From NCBI GenBank assembly GCA_029237915.1, contig JAQWHD010000041.1, forward strand, positions 1 to 52,841: a stretch of 52,841 nucleotides of DNA, in the 5' to 3' direction. Positions 25,756-33,713 of the stretch are shown one piece after another. Position numbers and translations under genes: made by a program. The DNA is from Thalassotalea sp. (GTDB lineage: Bacteria; Pseudomonadota; Gammaproteobacteria; Enterobacterales; Alteromonadaceae). Every line of letters starts with the position of its first letter. Within the stretch, counting starts at the first letter, position 1. Below the pieces are notes generated by a model, which saw only the letters and a list, made by a program, of their open reading frames with translations, was not told where the DNA came from and did no database searches.

Positions 25756-25970
25756 CCACAACCTCCGCCGCCAAAGCTTCGACCGCCGCTTGATGCTTCT
25801 TTACTAAAATATATATGGTCGTCTAAAGACGCGTCCAGTGGAGATGAGGTTAATTTCATTTCTTTTTTAGCTAATAAATCTCGCTCCCAAGGGTCAACGC
25901 CTAAACTTGAGCAGCCTGTGGCAACTAATACGCTAAGAGCAATAATTGATAACTTAAATGTTTTATTCAT
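25746..25970 (-). CDS. DUF4266 lipoprotein with Gly-Cys tail
   Basis: 74-aa lipoprotein. Signal with lipobox Val-Ala-Thr-Gly-Cys (Cys at residue 20), then the DUF4266 core VDPWERDLLAKKEM and a tail SGGRSFGGGGCGCN. The two terminal Cys in a Gly run could bind a metal or form a disulfide with its TlpA-like neighbour; another possibility is post-translational modification, since the pattern also recalls Gly/Cys-rich modified peptides. The tail codons supply the ribosome binding site of the next gene, locking the two together. Lies 18 bases after the thioredoxin gene. Confidence 0.85.
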   Translation of the reverse strand: MNKTFKLSIIALSVLVATGCSSLGVDPWERDLLAKKEMKLTSSPLDASLDDHIYFSKEASSGGRSFGGGGCGCN

Positions 25971-25988
25971 AATCTTTCCCTAACTGAG

Positions 25989-26501
25989 CTATTGAGCGAG
26001 CAAATGTTTTATTTCTTCTTCATATATTGGTTTTCTTTCGGTATAAAAGCCAATGTGAGCCGTTTGTAAACTGCCGTCTCTACCTATAAGGTAGCTACTT
26101 GGCATGCCCCTTAGCTTATATTGTTTAGCGCTTAAACCTTGCGGGTCGTAGACGACAACAAAGTTGGCAGGCGTTTGTTTTAAAAACTCTTGAGCTAACT
26201 CGTATTCTGCATCAAGATTAACACTTATCACAGTAAAACCTTGATCCTTATATTGATTTTGGACTTGATTCATCCAAGGAAAAGAACGTCGACAAGGTAC
26301 GCACCAAGATGCCCAAAAATCGAGATAGATCACATCGCCTTTATGTTTAGCTATTTCGGTCGCCAGATTCTCACTGCTAATATTGGCCGAATCGCTAGTA
26401 GCAAACGCCTTGTTTTGCAGCATAGTGGTAATTACTGACATTAGCATCAGTGTTAAAACTAGCGAATGGATAGTTGATTTTTTAAATCTTGCTGTTAACA
26501 A
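25989..26501 (-). CDS. TlpA-like thiol-disulfide oxidoreductase
   Basis: 170-aa secreted or anchored thioredoxin-fold protein. N-terminal hydrophobic signal/anchor at about residues 12-34, then FWASWCVPCRR with the redox CVPC motif (about 69-72), cis-Pro region GMPSSYLIGRDG and a short C-terminal helix. The TTG start at 26501 is supported by GGAG seven bases upstream; no ATG fits as well. It is the first gene of an operon with DUF4266 and DUF3570 proteins. Likely keeps the DUF4266 Cys pair or another periplasmic thiol reduced (inference). A CTTAAG repeat lies about 47 bases upstream. Confidence 0.88.
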   Translation of the reverse strand: MLTARFKKSTIHSLVLTLMLMSVITTMLQNKAFATSDSANISSENLATEIAKHKGDVIYLDFWASWCVPCRRSFPWMNQVQNQYKDQGFTVISVNLDAEYELAQEFLKQTPANFVVVYDPQGLSAKQYKLRGMPSSYLIGRDGSLQTAHIGFYTERKPIYEEEIKHLLAQ

Positions 26502-26537
26502 AGTGGGCTCCTAAAATTACCGATTAGGTTAACAATA

Positions 26538-26568
26538 GAAAAAGTTTCTTAAGGCTAACTTAAGAAAC
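26538..26568 (-). promoter_or_regulatory. Dual element: RND-operon terminator and CTTAAG box
   Basis: A 10-bp perfect inverted repeat (26544-26553 with 26559-26568) followed on the minus strand by CTTTTTC, a good terminator for the RND/adaptor genes. Inside it lies CTTAAG-N5-CTTAAG (26548-26564), the same tandem box as at 13198, placed upstream of the TlpA-like gene. Because CTTAAG is self-complementary, the two readings coincide; it may do both jobs. Confidence 0.6.
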
Positions 26569-26621
26569 CTTAATAAATATACGGAAACATTAATTATTCT
26601 AGATAAAACTATCGGGCTTAA

Positions 26622-27734
26622 TTAATGAACCTTAGTCGCTAAGGCAATCGTTTCGTTATTTTGTAAACCAGAAACCACTTCTACTTGGCCATTTTTAGTT
26701 ACTCCAGTACGGATCAATCGGCGCTGTAATTGACTATTTTCAACGATCCATACGCTGTCTAATTGGCCGAAGCTGTGAATATATTGTTGTGGAATTAAAA
26801 TGATATTTTCACTGCCATTCGTTATAGCTATACGAGCAAACATACCGGGTAATATATGCTCGTTAAAGTCGATATCTGCTTTAATAACAAAGCTGCGCGC
26901 GTTGGGATCTGCTGCAGGTACAATTTCAGTGATTTGAGCATTTAACTTCAGATTAATGGAATCTAAAGTAATACTTACCTGTTCACCAATATTTAAATTA
27001 ACCGCTAAACTTTCACGTACATTTGCTTCAATACGAAGAGAAGAAGGATTGTAAATTGATAACAGTGGTGTCCCTGGGCTACTAATATCACCAGGCTCAG
27101 CATTACGTTCAACTACATTTCCTGAAATTGGTGCTCGGATATCAGTATAGGTGAGGGCGGTTTCGGCTTCTTTTAAATATTGTTTTGCAGCGTTAAATTC
27201 AGCCGTTAATTTACTGTAGTTTGCTACGGCTTTATCTAATTCACTCGTTGAAATTAGCCCTTTGGCTTGTAGCTCTCTACTGCGATCTAAGGTTTGTTTT
27301 GCTTCTTTTTTTGATGCTGCTACTGAGCTGATTTGCGCCTTTGCCTGTGCTTCTCTTGCTTTAAACTCGCTATTTTCAAGAGAGACTAATAAATCGCCTT
27401 TAGTTACCGAGTCACCTGCGCGCACGTAAATTTTTTCAATGCGGGATAATATCCTACTTGAAATTAAGGTTGTTTCTCTGGCTTTTACTCCAGCAGGGAT
27501 AGATTCAACCACGTCAACTTCTTTACTGGTTATAAGCATCGAGGTGCCTATCTCATCTTTAACCATAGCGTTAGTCTGAGGTTGGATCTTATCGGTAAAC
27601 ATACCTGCCATATAAGCAATAGCAATGAGTAACATAGCGATGGCAATAATGGGCAATATAAACTTTTTCATGGTCGAGTTGCTCTCAGTTGCATTAGTTG
27701 AATTAGGTGAGTTTTTACTGTTTTGGGTATTCAT
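26622..27734 (-). CDS. RND efflux periplasmic adaptor
   Basis: 370-aa membrane-fusion protein. One anchor helix (about 24-44), a split lipoyl-like domain (KIYVRAGDSVTKGDLLVSL and later APISGNVVERNAEPGD), an alpha-hairpin rich in Ala/Lys/Glu between them (about 115-175), then beta-barrel and membrane-proximal domains. Typical length. The start overlaps the permease stop (TAATG), so the order is permease first, adaptor second, the reverse of acrAB. The outer-membrane channel is not encoded here. The drug or metabolite exported is unknown. Confidence 0.92.
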   Translation of the reverse strand: MNTQNSKNSPNSTNATESNSTMKKFILPIIAIAMLLIAIAYMAGMFTDKIQPQTNAMVKDEIGTSMLITSKEVDVVESIPAGVKARETTLISSRILSRIEKIYVRAGDSVTKGDLLVSLENSEFKAREAQAKAQISSVAASKKEAKQTLDRSRELQAKGLISTSELDKAVANYSKLTAEFNAAKQYLKEAETALTYTDIRAPISGNVVERNAEPGDISSPGTPLLSIYNPSSLRIEANVRESLAVNLNIGEQVSITLDSINLKLNAQITEIVPAADPNARSFVIKADIDFNEHILPGMFARIAITNGSENIILIPQQYIHSFGQLDSVWIVENSQLQRRLIRTGVTKNGQVEVVSGLQNNETIALATKVH

Positions 27735-30700
27735 TAGTTTGCCTCCAACACTTTATGTGCAGGGATATTATGACTATCAGTGCTTGCAGGTAGGCCTTGT
27801 TCATTGTTATCGTCAAATACTAAGAAGTAGACCATAGGCACAACAAATAAGGAAAATAGTGTTGAAGATATTATGCCGAAGATAATAGCTAACGCTAGAC
27901 CATTAAAGACTGGATCTAAGGTAATAATTAAATTACCTAGCAAGGTGGTGCCGGCAGTCAATAATACCGGTCTCATACGAACAGCACCGGCGGAGAGTAA
28001 TGCCTCTTTAATTGACGCACCACGCTCTCTCGCTAAGGTAATGAACTCAACTAGTATTAAAGAGTTTCGCACCACAATACCAGCAAGCGCTATCATTCCT
28101 ATCATAGCGGTTGCAGTGAATAATACTGGCTCTGGCGCACCTGCGATTTGACGTTCACCAAATAAGTTCATTAACCAAAAGCCTGGCATAATACCAATAA
28201 TGGTTAATGGAATGGATGACATAATAATGAGCGCTAAAGCAGTACTTGTCGTTTGCCACTTAAGTACAATAAAAATGCCGGTTAATGCAAAAGCAAATGC
28301 TATACCCATATCTCTAAATACATCAATGGTTATCTTCCATTCGCCTTCACCAGAAAAAGCCATACTGGTGCCCTCTGGTAAAGACCAACCAATGCCGGAT
28401 CCCGAAGTTAAATAAGTTCTCTCGCTAAAATGTGTGGCATCACGGTTAGGTTTATCTCTATCACTAGACATATCAGCAATCACTTCGGCAGGCGTGCGCC
28501 CAGAGAGCTCTGCGGTTACATAAATCACTGGTGCTAAATCTTTATGCATAATTGGCTGTGAAGCACTTAATGTTTGCCACTTACCAAGCTCTGCCAAGCT
28601 CACTAAATTTTGCGGTGCTTGCTCCAAACCAACACCAGAATCTAATTGTGCAATGCCATTACGTCCTTTGACTTGCATCGTCAGTAGGGTGTCCAGATCA
28701 TTACGTTGCTCAAAGCCAAGTTTTACTTCAATGGGCACCGGAATAGCCTCATTTTGTTGCTGGTAAATACCAACTCTTTTACCTGAAACCGCAACATTTA
28801 ATGCCTGATTAGCATCTAAGGTCGATACTCCAGATAATGATGCTTTTTGTTTATCAATGATAAAGCGTTGCACCTCTTGCTTAGACACTAAACTACTATC
28901 AACTTCAACAATATGAGGCTCTTGCTTAAAACGCTGCATTACTGTTTGCGCAGCAATGTTATGGGTTTCTTGACTGATAAATGGCTGTGCATAAACTTCT
29001 GCCACCAAGGTACTCAAAACAGGAGGGCCTGGAGGTACTTCAACCACTTTAATTACTAGGTGATCTATCCCTAAATGCAGCGGCTCAAGTAATTTTCTTA
29101 ATCTAAGAACTACGCCGTGAGATTGATGCTGGCGCAAAGACTTATCAACCAAGGTTAAGCGCAAATCAGCTAAATGCGCACCATGGCGCTGATAATAACT
29201 GCGTACTAAACCATTAAAATCTACTGGTGAAGGTTCGCCTACATAACTGGCTATAGCCTTAATTTCAGGTAATTGCTTACTGATCTGGATTACTTTTTTA
29301 GCCATTGCTGCGGTTTGCTGTAATGTTGCCGACTCTGGCATATCAATCAGTACTTGGATTTCATTCTTATTATCAAATGGTAATAGCTTTAACGGTACGA
29401 TACGTAAAATAGGCAATGCAGCTGAGGCAATAAATAACGCTAGAACTAGCCACAAGCCTTTTTTAGAGCGAGATTTATGGTTAATTAGAGGCGATAACAG
29501 CTTGCTGTATAAGCTTGTGTTGTGAGTTAATTCATCATCACAATGTTCCTCTACTTGCTTAGGCTTTAAAATTTTAGAGGCAAGCCAAGGGGTAACTAAA
29601 AAGGCTACTAAGGTGGAAGATATAACACTTAATGGCACGTTAAACGCCATAGGTGCCATATATGGCCCCATCATTCCTGTTATAAAGGCTAGCGGAATAA
29701 ATGCTAATACTATGGTTAGGGTCGACATTAATAGCGCAGGGCGTATTTCACTCATCGCATTAACGATTTTTGTTTTGCTGTCACTGCCTTTTTGTTTGAT
29801 AAAACGCTCAATATTATCAATACCAGTGATCGGATCATCCACCAATAACCCAAGAGATAAAATCAAAGCAAATAAGGTCACGCGGTTAATGGTATAACCA
29901 AAAGCTAAATCTAAAAATAGCGTTAAGCCATAACAAACGGGAATGGCTAAGCCGACAACAACGGCAGGACGCCATCCAAGAAATACACCGATAAACACCA
30001 CCACGGTGAAAATGGCAAAGCCTAGTGAAGAGGTTAAGTTATTAACTTTTTCATTGGCGGTGTCACCGTAATCACGTAACACTTCATAGCGTATTTCATT
30101 GGGGAGAAAGTCTTGTTGTAACTCAGCCATTTTGGCAAGTACATCATTAGACACCGAAACAGCATTACTACCACGTTGCTTAGCAACGCTGATGGTAACA
30201 AGTGGAAACTGTTGCTTATTAAAGTCATCCGTTACTATTGAGCTTGTTTGACTGTTCTTTTGATTAGCAAACTCTAGCCACTGGTAGCTAGTTTCTTCAC
30301 CAGCACCATCGTAAATAGTGGCAACATCTTTTAAGTATATAGCTTTGCCATTAACAACATTGACCACTAAATTGTGCAACTGTTCAATGGAGGTCAACAC
30401 ATCGCCCGATTCAATAAGGACCGAGCGCTGGCCAAGAGCAACACTGTTATGTTTAATTAATTCATTCGATAAAGTAATCGCATCAACCACATCTTTGCTG
30501 TCGGTTTTTCTTGCCGAAAGTGCTTGTAAATCTAATTCAATTGCTAATGTTCGAGTACGTCCGCCGACCACTTTGACTTCGCTAGTGTTATCGATGCTTT
30601 GCAGTAAGGTAGAGGTTTCCTGAGCAATTCGTCTTAAATTATAATCATTATAAAGCTTGCTATCTGTACTATATAAACCAAGCATAACAATGGGCACATC

Positions 30701-31117
30701 ATCCACTTCAATAGGTTTAACGAGCCAGTCATTAACAACTTTAGGGATATTATTTTGATTCGAGTAAAGCTTGTTATAGGTATTTAAGATCGCTAATTCA
30801 CGGTCTTGCCCAACAAAAAATCGTAAAGTGACTTGTAGCTTGCCATCTAGGGAGGTGGAGTATATGTGCTCAACGCCAGATATTTGAGTCAGTAACTTCT
30901 CAAGAGGGACCGTCACTTGGCGTTCGACTTGTTTTGCGGTCAAGTTAGGTACATTAACCATAACATCAACCATAGGTACCACAATTTGTGGCTCTTCTTC
31001 ACGCGGTGTTGCATTGAGTGCCAAAATTCCTAGCACAATCGACACAATAAAAATAAACAGTGGAATGCCACCCTTTAATGAACGCGCGACTAAGGCATCA
31101 ATAAAATTTACTTTCAT
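27734..31117 (-). CDS. RND efflux pump permease (HAE-1 type)
   Basis: 1127-aa resistance-nodulation-division transporter with the 12-helix, two-porter-loop plan. TM1 is near residue 20, the large periplasmic loop is about 40-330, and TM2-7 are about 340-560. The proton-relay Asp pair is in GLLVDDPITGIDN on TM4, and the second loop and C-terminal helix bundle carry Gly-Ile-Val-Val-Arg-Asn-Ser. Slightly longer than AcrB (1049 aa). The VDDPITGIDN variant belongs to a branch common in marine proteobacteria and usually not linked to clinical multidrug pumps. The ArsR-type regulator gene precedes it by 44 bases on the same strand. Confidence 0.92.
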   Translation of the reverse strand: MKVNFIDALVARSLKGGIPLFIFIVSIVLGILALNATPREEEPQIVVPMVDVMVNVPNLTAKQVERQVTVPLEKLLTQISGVEHIYSTSLDGKLQVTLRFFVGQDRELAILNTYNKLYSNQNNIPKVVNDWLVKPIEVDDVPIVMLGLYSTDSKLYNDYNLRRIAQETSTLLQSIDNTSEVKVVGGRTRTLAIELDLQALSARKTDSKDVVDAITLSNELIKHNSVALGQRSVLIESGDVLTSIEQLHNLVVNVVNGKAIYLKDVATIYDGAGEETSYQWLEFANQKNSQTSSIVTDDFNKQQFPLVTISVAKQRGSNAVSVSNDVLAKMAELQQDFLPNEIRYEVLRDYGDTANEKVNNLTSSLGFAIFTVVVFIGVFLGWRPAVVVGLAIPVCYGLTLFLDLAFGYTINRVTLFALILSLGLLVDDPITGIDNIERFIKQKGSDSKTKIVNAMSEIRPALLMSTLTIVLAFIPLAFITGMMGPYMAPMAFNVPLSVISSTLVAFLVTPWLASKILKPKQVEEHCDDELTHNTSLYSKLLSPLINHKSRSKKGLWLVLALFIASAALPILRIVPLKLLPFDNKNEIQVLIDMPESATLQQTAAMAKKVIQISKQLPEIKAIASYVGEPSPVDFNGLVRSYYQRHGAHLADLRLTLVDKSLRQHQSHGVVLRLRKLLEPLHLGIDHLVIKVVEVPPGPPVLSTLVAEVYAQPFISQETHNIAAQTVMQRFKQEPHIVEVDSSLVSKQEVQRFIIDKQKASLSGVSTLDANQALNVAVSGKRVGIYQQQNEAIPVPIEVKLGFEQRNDLDTLLTMQVKGRNGIAQLDSGVGLEQAPQNLVSLAELGKWQTLSASQPIMHKDLAPVIYVTAELSGRTPAEVIADMSSDRDKPNRDATHFSERTYLTSGSGIGWSLPEGTSMAFSGEGEWKITIDVFRDMGIAFAFALTGIFIVLKWQTTSTALALIIMSSIPLTIIGIMPGFWLMNLFGERQIAGAPEPVLFTATAMIGMIALAGIVVRNSLILVEFITLARERGASIKEALLSAGAVRMRPVLLTAGTTLLGNLIITLDPVFNGLALAIIFGIISSTLFSLFVVPMVYFLVFDDNNEQGLPASTDSHNIPAHKVLEAN

Positions 31118-31161
31118 TATGTATTCTCAAATTACTTAAACATTATCTTTAATTTACTGTG

Positions 31162-31476
31162 CTAAACGTCACAGAACATACTATACAGCTGCTGCAATAT
31201 TAGCTTGGCGTCGTCATCCGCTAAAGAGTAATAGATGGTTTGCGCATCACGACGAGTCGTTACCATATCTGCTTTTCGTAATGCAGATAAATGTTGTGAC
31301 AGCGCGGATTGTGCAAGCGGGATCGACTCATTCAATTGACTCACTGAGCATTCTCCTTCAACTAAATTGCATAAAATCATCAGACGATTTTTATTGGCAA
31401 GCAACTTTAAATAAGCTTCGGCTTTTTCGGCATTGGCTAAAAGTTGATTCATATCTAAATTAGTAAGAGGGCTCAT
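31162..31476 (-). CDS. ArsR/SmtB-family repressor (BigR/SqrR-like)
   Basis: 104-aa winged-helix repressor. Motifs: LANKNRLMILCNLVEGECSVSQL (helices before the HTH), AQSALSQHLSALRKADMV (recognition helix) and TTRRDAQTIYYSL (beta wing). Cys43 in the Gly-Glu-Cys-Ser segment and Cys102 near the end match the two-Cys persulfide switch of BigR/SqrR/YgaV, which open on reactive sulfur, rather than the metal sites of ArsR proper. Cys36 is extra. It lies between the RND genes and divergent DUF2892-rhodanese genes. Repeated ATTAG/CTAAT half-sites in the gap are its probable operator. Confidence 0.85.
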   Translation of the reverse strand: MSPLTNLDMNQLLANAEKAEAYLKLLANKNRLMILCNLVEGECSVSQLNESIPLAQSALSQHLSALRKADMVTTRRDAQTIYYSLADDDAKLILQQLYSMFCDV

Positions 31477-31528
31477 TAATGATCTCTATGGTTAAAATTA
31501 CATCAAATTAAAATAAGTATAACTCACT

Positions 31529-31562
31529 ATATTAGATTTTACTAATATTAGTTGTTGCTAAT
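31529..31562. promoter_or_regulatory. Candidate operator with ATTAG/CTAAT half-sites
   Basis: A perfect 7-bp inverted repeat ATATTAG-N6-CTAATAT (31529-31548), overlapping a second pair ATTAG-N6-CTAAT (31547-31562), with one more CTAAT near 31576. It lies in the 138-base gap between the divergent repressor and DUF2892 genes, as expected for an ArsR-type dimer site. Confidence 0.6.
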
Positions 31563-31614
31563 GTAGTGAAAGCTAATATATACTTTAGTTAATATTAAAT
31601 AGATTGGAGGTGTT

Positions 31615-31809
31615 ATGGATATTAACCGTTGGTTACGACTTATCGCGGGCATTATGGTGCTAGTGTCATTAGCGCTAACGCATTTTGTTCACCAAAACTG
31701 GATTTACTTTACGGTATTTATTGCACTAAACTTGATCCAATCTGCATTCACAAAATGGTGTCCAATGATGACATTTTTAAGAAAACTTGGAGTAAAAGAA
31801 CAATGTTAA
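31615..31809 (+). CDS. DUF2892 (YgaP-like) membrane protein
   Basis: 64-aa inner-membrane protein with two helices (about 7-23 and 27-46) and the DUF2892 signature Lys-Trp-Cys-Pro-Met then LRKLGV. It ends Glu-Gln-Cys. Corresponds to the membrane domain of YgaP, here split from its rhodanese partner, which is the next gene. GGAGG lies five bases before the ATG; the next ATG overlaps its stop. Role: anchors or serves sulfane-sulfur transfer at the membrane (family inference). Confidence 0.88.
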   Translation: MDINRWLRLIAGIMVLVSLALTHFVHQNWIYFTVFIALNLIQSAFTKWCPMMTFLRKLGVKEQC

Positions 31810-32147
31810 AAGCCATCCCAGAATTAATTATGCAAGCGGCGCAAAACGTCAGACGTATTCCTGCAAACCAAGCTAAAGGTGAAATTGCCGAGAATAATGG
31901 CTTACTGATTGATGTACGTGAGCCACAAGAGTTTGTAGCGAGTGCAGCAGATGGTGCAATTAACATTCCTCGAGGAGTGTTAGAAATGCGTTTGGTTGAA
32001 TTAGAAAAAGATGCCAAGCGTCCAATCTATCTACATTGTGCTACAGCAGGTCGTGCTACTTTAGCCGCTGAGCAATTGGCCCGTGTTGGTTACGAAAACG
32101 TTACCTGTATTAGCTGTAAATTTGACATCATCAAAGCTGAATTTTAA
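31803..32147 (+). CDS. Rhodanese-like sulfurtransferase
   Basis: 114-aa single-domain rhodanese: DVREPQEF and the active-site loop HCATAGRAT with the catalytic Cys (CxxxGR pattern). Start ATG overlaps the DUF2892 stop by 7 bases, so they are coupled. A second Cys pair (Ile-Ser-Cys-Lys) lies near the C-terminus. Transfers sulfane sulfur from persulfide or thiosulfate to cyanide or thiols. With the BigR-like repressor upstream this forms a typical reactive-sulfur response unit. Confidence 0.9.
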   Translation: MLKAIPELIMQAAQNVRRIPANQAKGEIAENNGLLIDVREPQEFVASAADGAINIPRGVLEMRLVELEKDAKRPIYLHCATAGRATLAAEQLARVGYENVTCISCKFDIIKAEF

Positions 32148-32169
32148 TTTAAAATCAGCTTTGATTTTT
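32130..32169 (+). terminator. Terminator after rhodanese gene
   Basis: An 11-bp perfect stem (32130-32140 with 32155-32165) overlapping the stop codon, followed by TTTTT. Its loop is AT-rich and partly self-paired. The converging yfaE gene ends at 32168, so it may stop both transcripts. Confidence 0.7.
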
Positions 32170-32434
32170 ACTCGCTGGTTATTTCAATATCAGTGGTGGG
32201 AACTGAACAACAAGGAAGGAATTCGCCATCACGAATAAAGGCTAATGGCTCACCATTGATGTACTCAATTTCGCCTTTATTAAGCGTTACCCGACAAGCA
32301 CCACAAAAGCCATCTCGGCAATGATAGTGTAATTCGATGTCATTAGACTCTAAGAATTCTAAAGTGGTTTTGAAGATAAGGTTGTCGAATTCATTTTCAA
32401 CAACCTTACCATCTACAGTGATTTTTTTGCTCAT
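32168..32434 (-). CDS. yfaE: 2Fe-2S ferredoxin YfaE
   Basis: 88-aa plant-type ferredoxin. The cluster ligands are Cys in HCRDGFCGACR (C-x4-C-x2-C) and Cys in FLPCCSVP. Next to nrdB in the same order as E. coli nrdAB-yfaE, where it supplies electrons to rebuild the diferric-tyrosyl cofactor of class Ia ribonucleotide reductase. 25-base gap to nrdB. Last gene of the operon. Confidence 0.93.
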   Translation of the reverse strand: MSKKITVDGKVVENEFDNLIFKTTLEFLESNDIELHYHCRDGFCGACRVTLNKGEIEYINGEPLAFIRDGEFLPCCSVPTTDIEITSE

Positions 32435-32459
32435 TGCAGAGTTAATAAATTAATAACGA

Positions 32460-33590
32460 TTAAAGATCGAAATCTTCAAAGTCACTACTATCAACAGCGC
32501 TATCCGTTTGACCAACAAGATATGATGATATTTCAGTTTCTTGTGGTGCAACTTGTACGTTATCACTTGAAAGGTATGAGTTGATCCATGGTAGTGGATT
32601 ACTCTTGATAGAAAATTGTGGTTCATAACCAATCGCAGTTAAGCGTTGGTTTGAAATATACTCAATGTACTGTTTCAATATTTCAGCGTTAAGGCCAATC
32701 ATTGAACCATCTTTAAATAAGTATTCTGCCCATTCTTTTTCTTGTTCAATTACGTCTAAGAATAACTCTAAGCCTTCTTGATGCATCTCTTTTGAGATCT
32801 CTTGCATCTCAGGATCATCTTTACCGCTCGCCCATAAGTTAAGTATGTGCTGTGTTGCGGTTAAATGTACTGATTCATCACGAGCAATTAGCTTGATAAT
32901 TTTAGAATTACCTTCTAATAATTCGCGTTCTGCAAAGGCAAATGAACAAGCAAATGAAACATAGAATCGAATCGCTTCTAGAGCATTGGTTGAACACACT
33001 GAAAGATATAAGGCTTTTTTAATTTCGCGTTCTGTAACAACAACTTCTTCGCCTTCAACGGTGTAAGTACCTTCACCTTGCGATTGGAAAAGCTGAGTTA
33101 GTAAAATAACTCTATCGAAATATACGCTGATAGCACTAGCACGCTTTAAGATGTTTTCGTTAATTACGATATCATCAAACACTTCACTAGGGTCGGTAAA
33201 TAAATTACGTAAAATATGAGTGTAAGAACGAGAATGGATAGTCTCATAGAAGCCCCAGGTTTCAATCCAAGTTTCAAGCTCTGGAATAGAAACAATAGGC
33301 AGTAAACAAACGTTCACACTGCGCGCTGCAATTGAGTCAAGTAATGTTTGATATTTCAAATTAGAGATAAAGATGTGCCTTTCACTAGTGGTTAGTGATT
33401 GCCAATCTGCTCTGTCTTTAGAAATATCAACTTCTTCTGGGCGCCAGAAAAAACTTAATTGTTTTTCAATTAATTTTTCAAAAATAGGGTGCTTTTGTTG
33501 ATCAAAGCGCGATACGTTTACGGTTTGTCCCATAAACATTGGCTCTAATAGTGGATCATTTTTTGTTTGATTAAATGTTGAATACGACAT
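32460..33590 (-). CDS. nrdB: Ribonucleotide reductase class Ia, beta subunit
   Basis: 376 aa, the same length and residue numbering as E. coli NrdB. The radical Tyr122 region [10 protein letters not shown] carries iron ligands Glu115 and His118. Further ligands lie in the [24 protein letters not shown] segment (Glu204, Glu238, His241 equivalents). The C-terminal tail SSYLVGQ and acidic end mediate binding to NrdA. I chose the ATG at 33590 because GGGAG is five bases upstream and the protein then begins like E. coli; the frame reaches further upstream without need. Makes deoxynucleotides with NrdA. Confidence 0.97.
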   Translation of the reverse strand: MSYSTFNQTKNDPLLEPMFMGQTVNVSRFDQQKHPIFEKLIEKQLSFFWRPEEVDISKDRADWQSLTTSERHIFISNLKYQTLLDSIAARSVNVCLLPIVSIPELETWIETWGFYETIHSRSYTHILRNLFTDPSEVFDDIVINENILKRASAISVYFDRVILLTQLFQSQGEGTYTVEGEEVVVTEREIKKALYLSVCSTNALEAIRFYVSFACSFAFAERELLEGNSKIIKLIARDESVHLTATQHILNLWASGKDDPEMQEISKEMHQEGLELFLDVIEQEKEWAEYLFKDGSMIGLNAEILKQYIEYISNQRLTAIGYEPQFSIKSNPLPWINSYLSSDNVQVAPQETEISSYLVGQTDSAVDSSDFEDFDL

Positions 33591-33713
33591 GTTTACTCCC
33601 GAAAAATACCTCGCCAATGTCGAGCGCTTTAGGTATTTCCATTTATTATCTTTATATCATAGGAAAACCGCAGGGCGATAATCGCATCTGCGGTTTAATA
33701 GAGTTAGCTACTC

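Noticed and set aside
31629-31802. N-terminal extension of the rhodanese frame
   Set aside because: It lies inside the DUF2892 gene; the rhodanese domain begins after the ATG at 31803.
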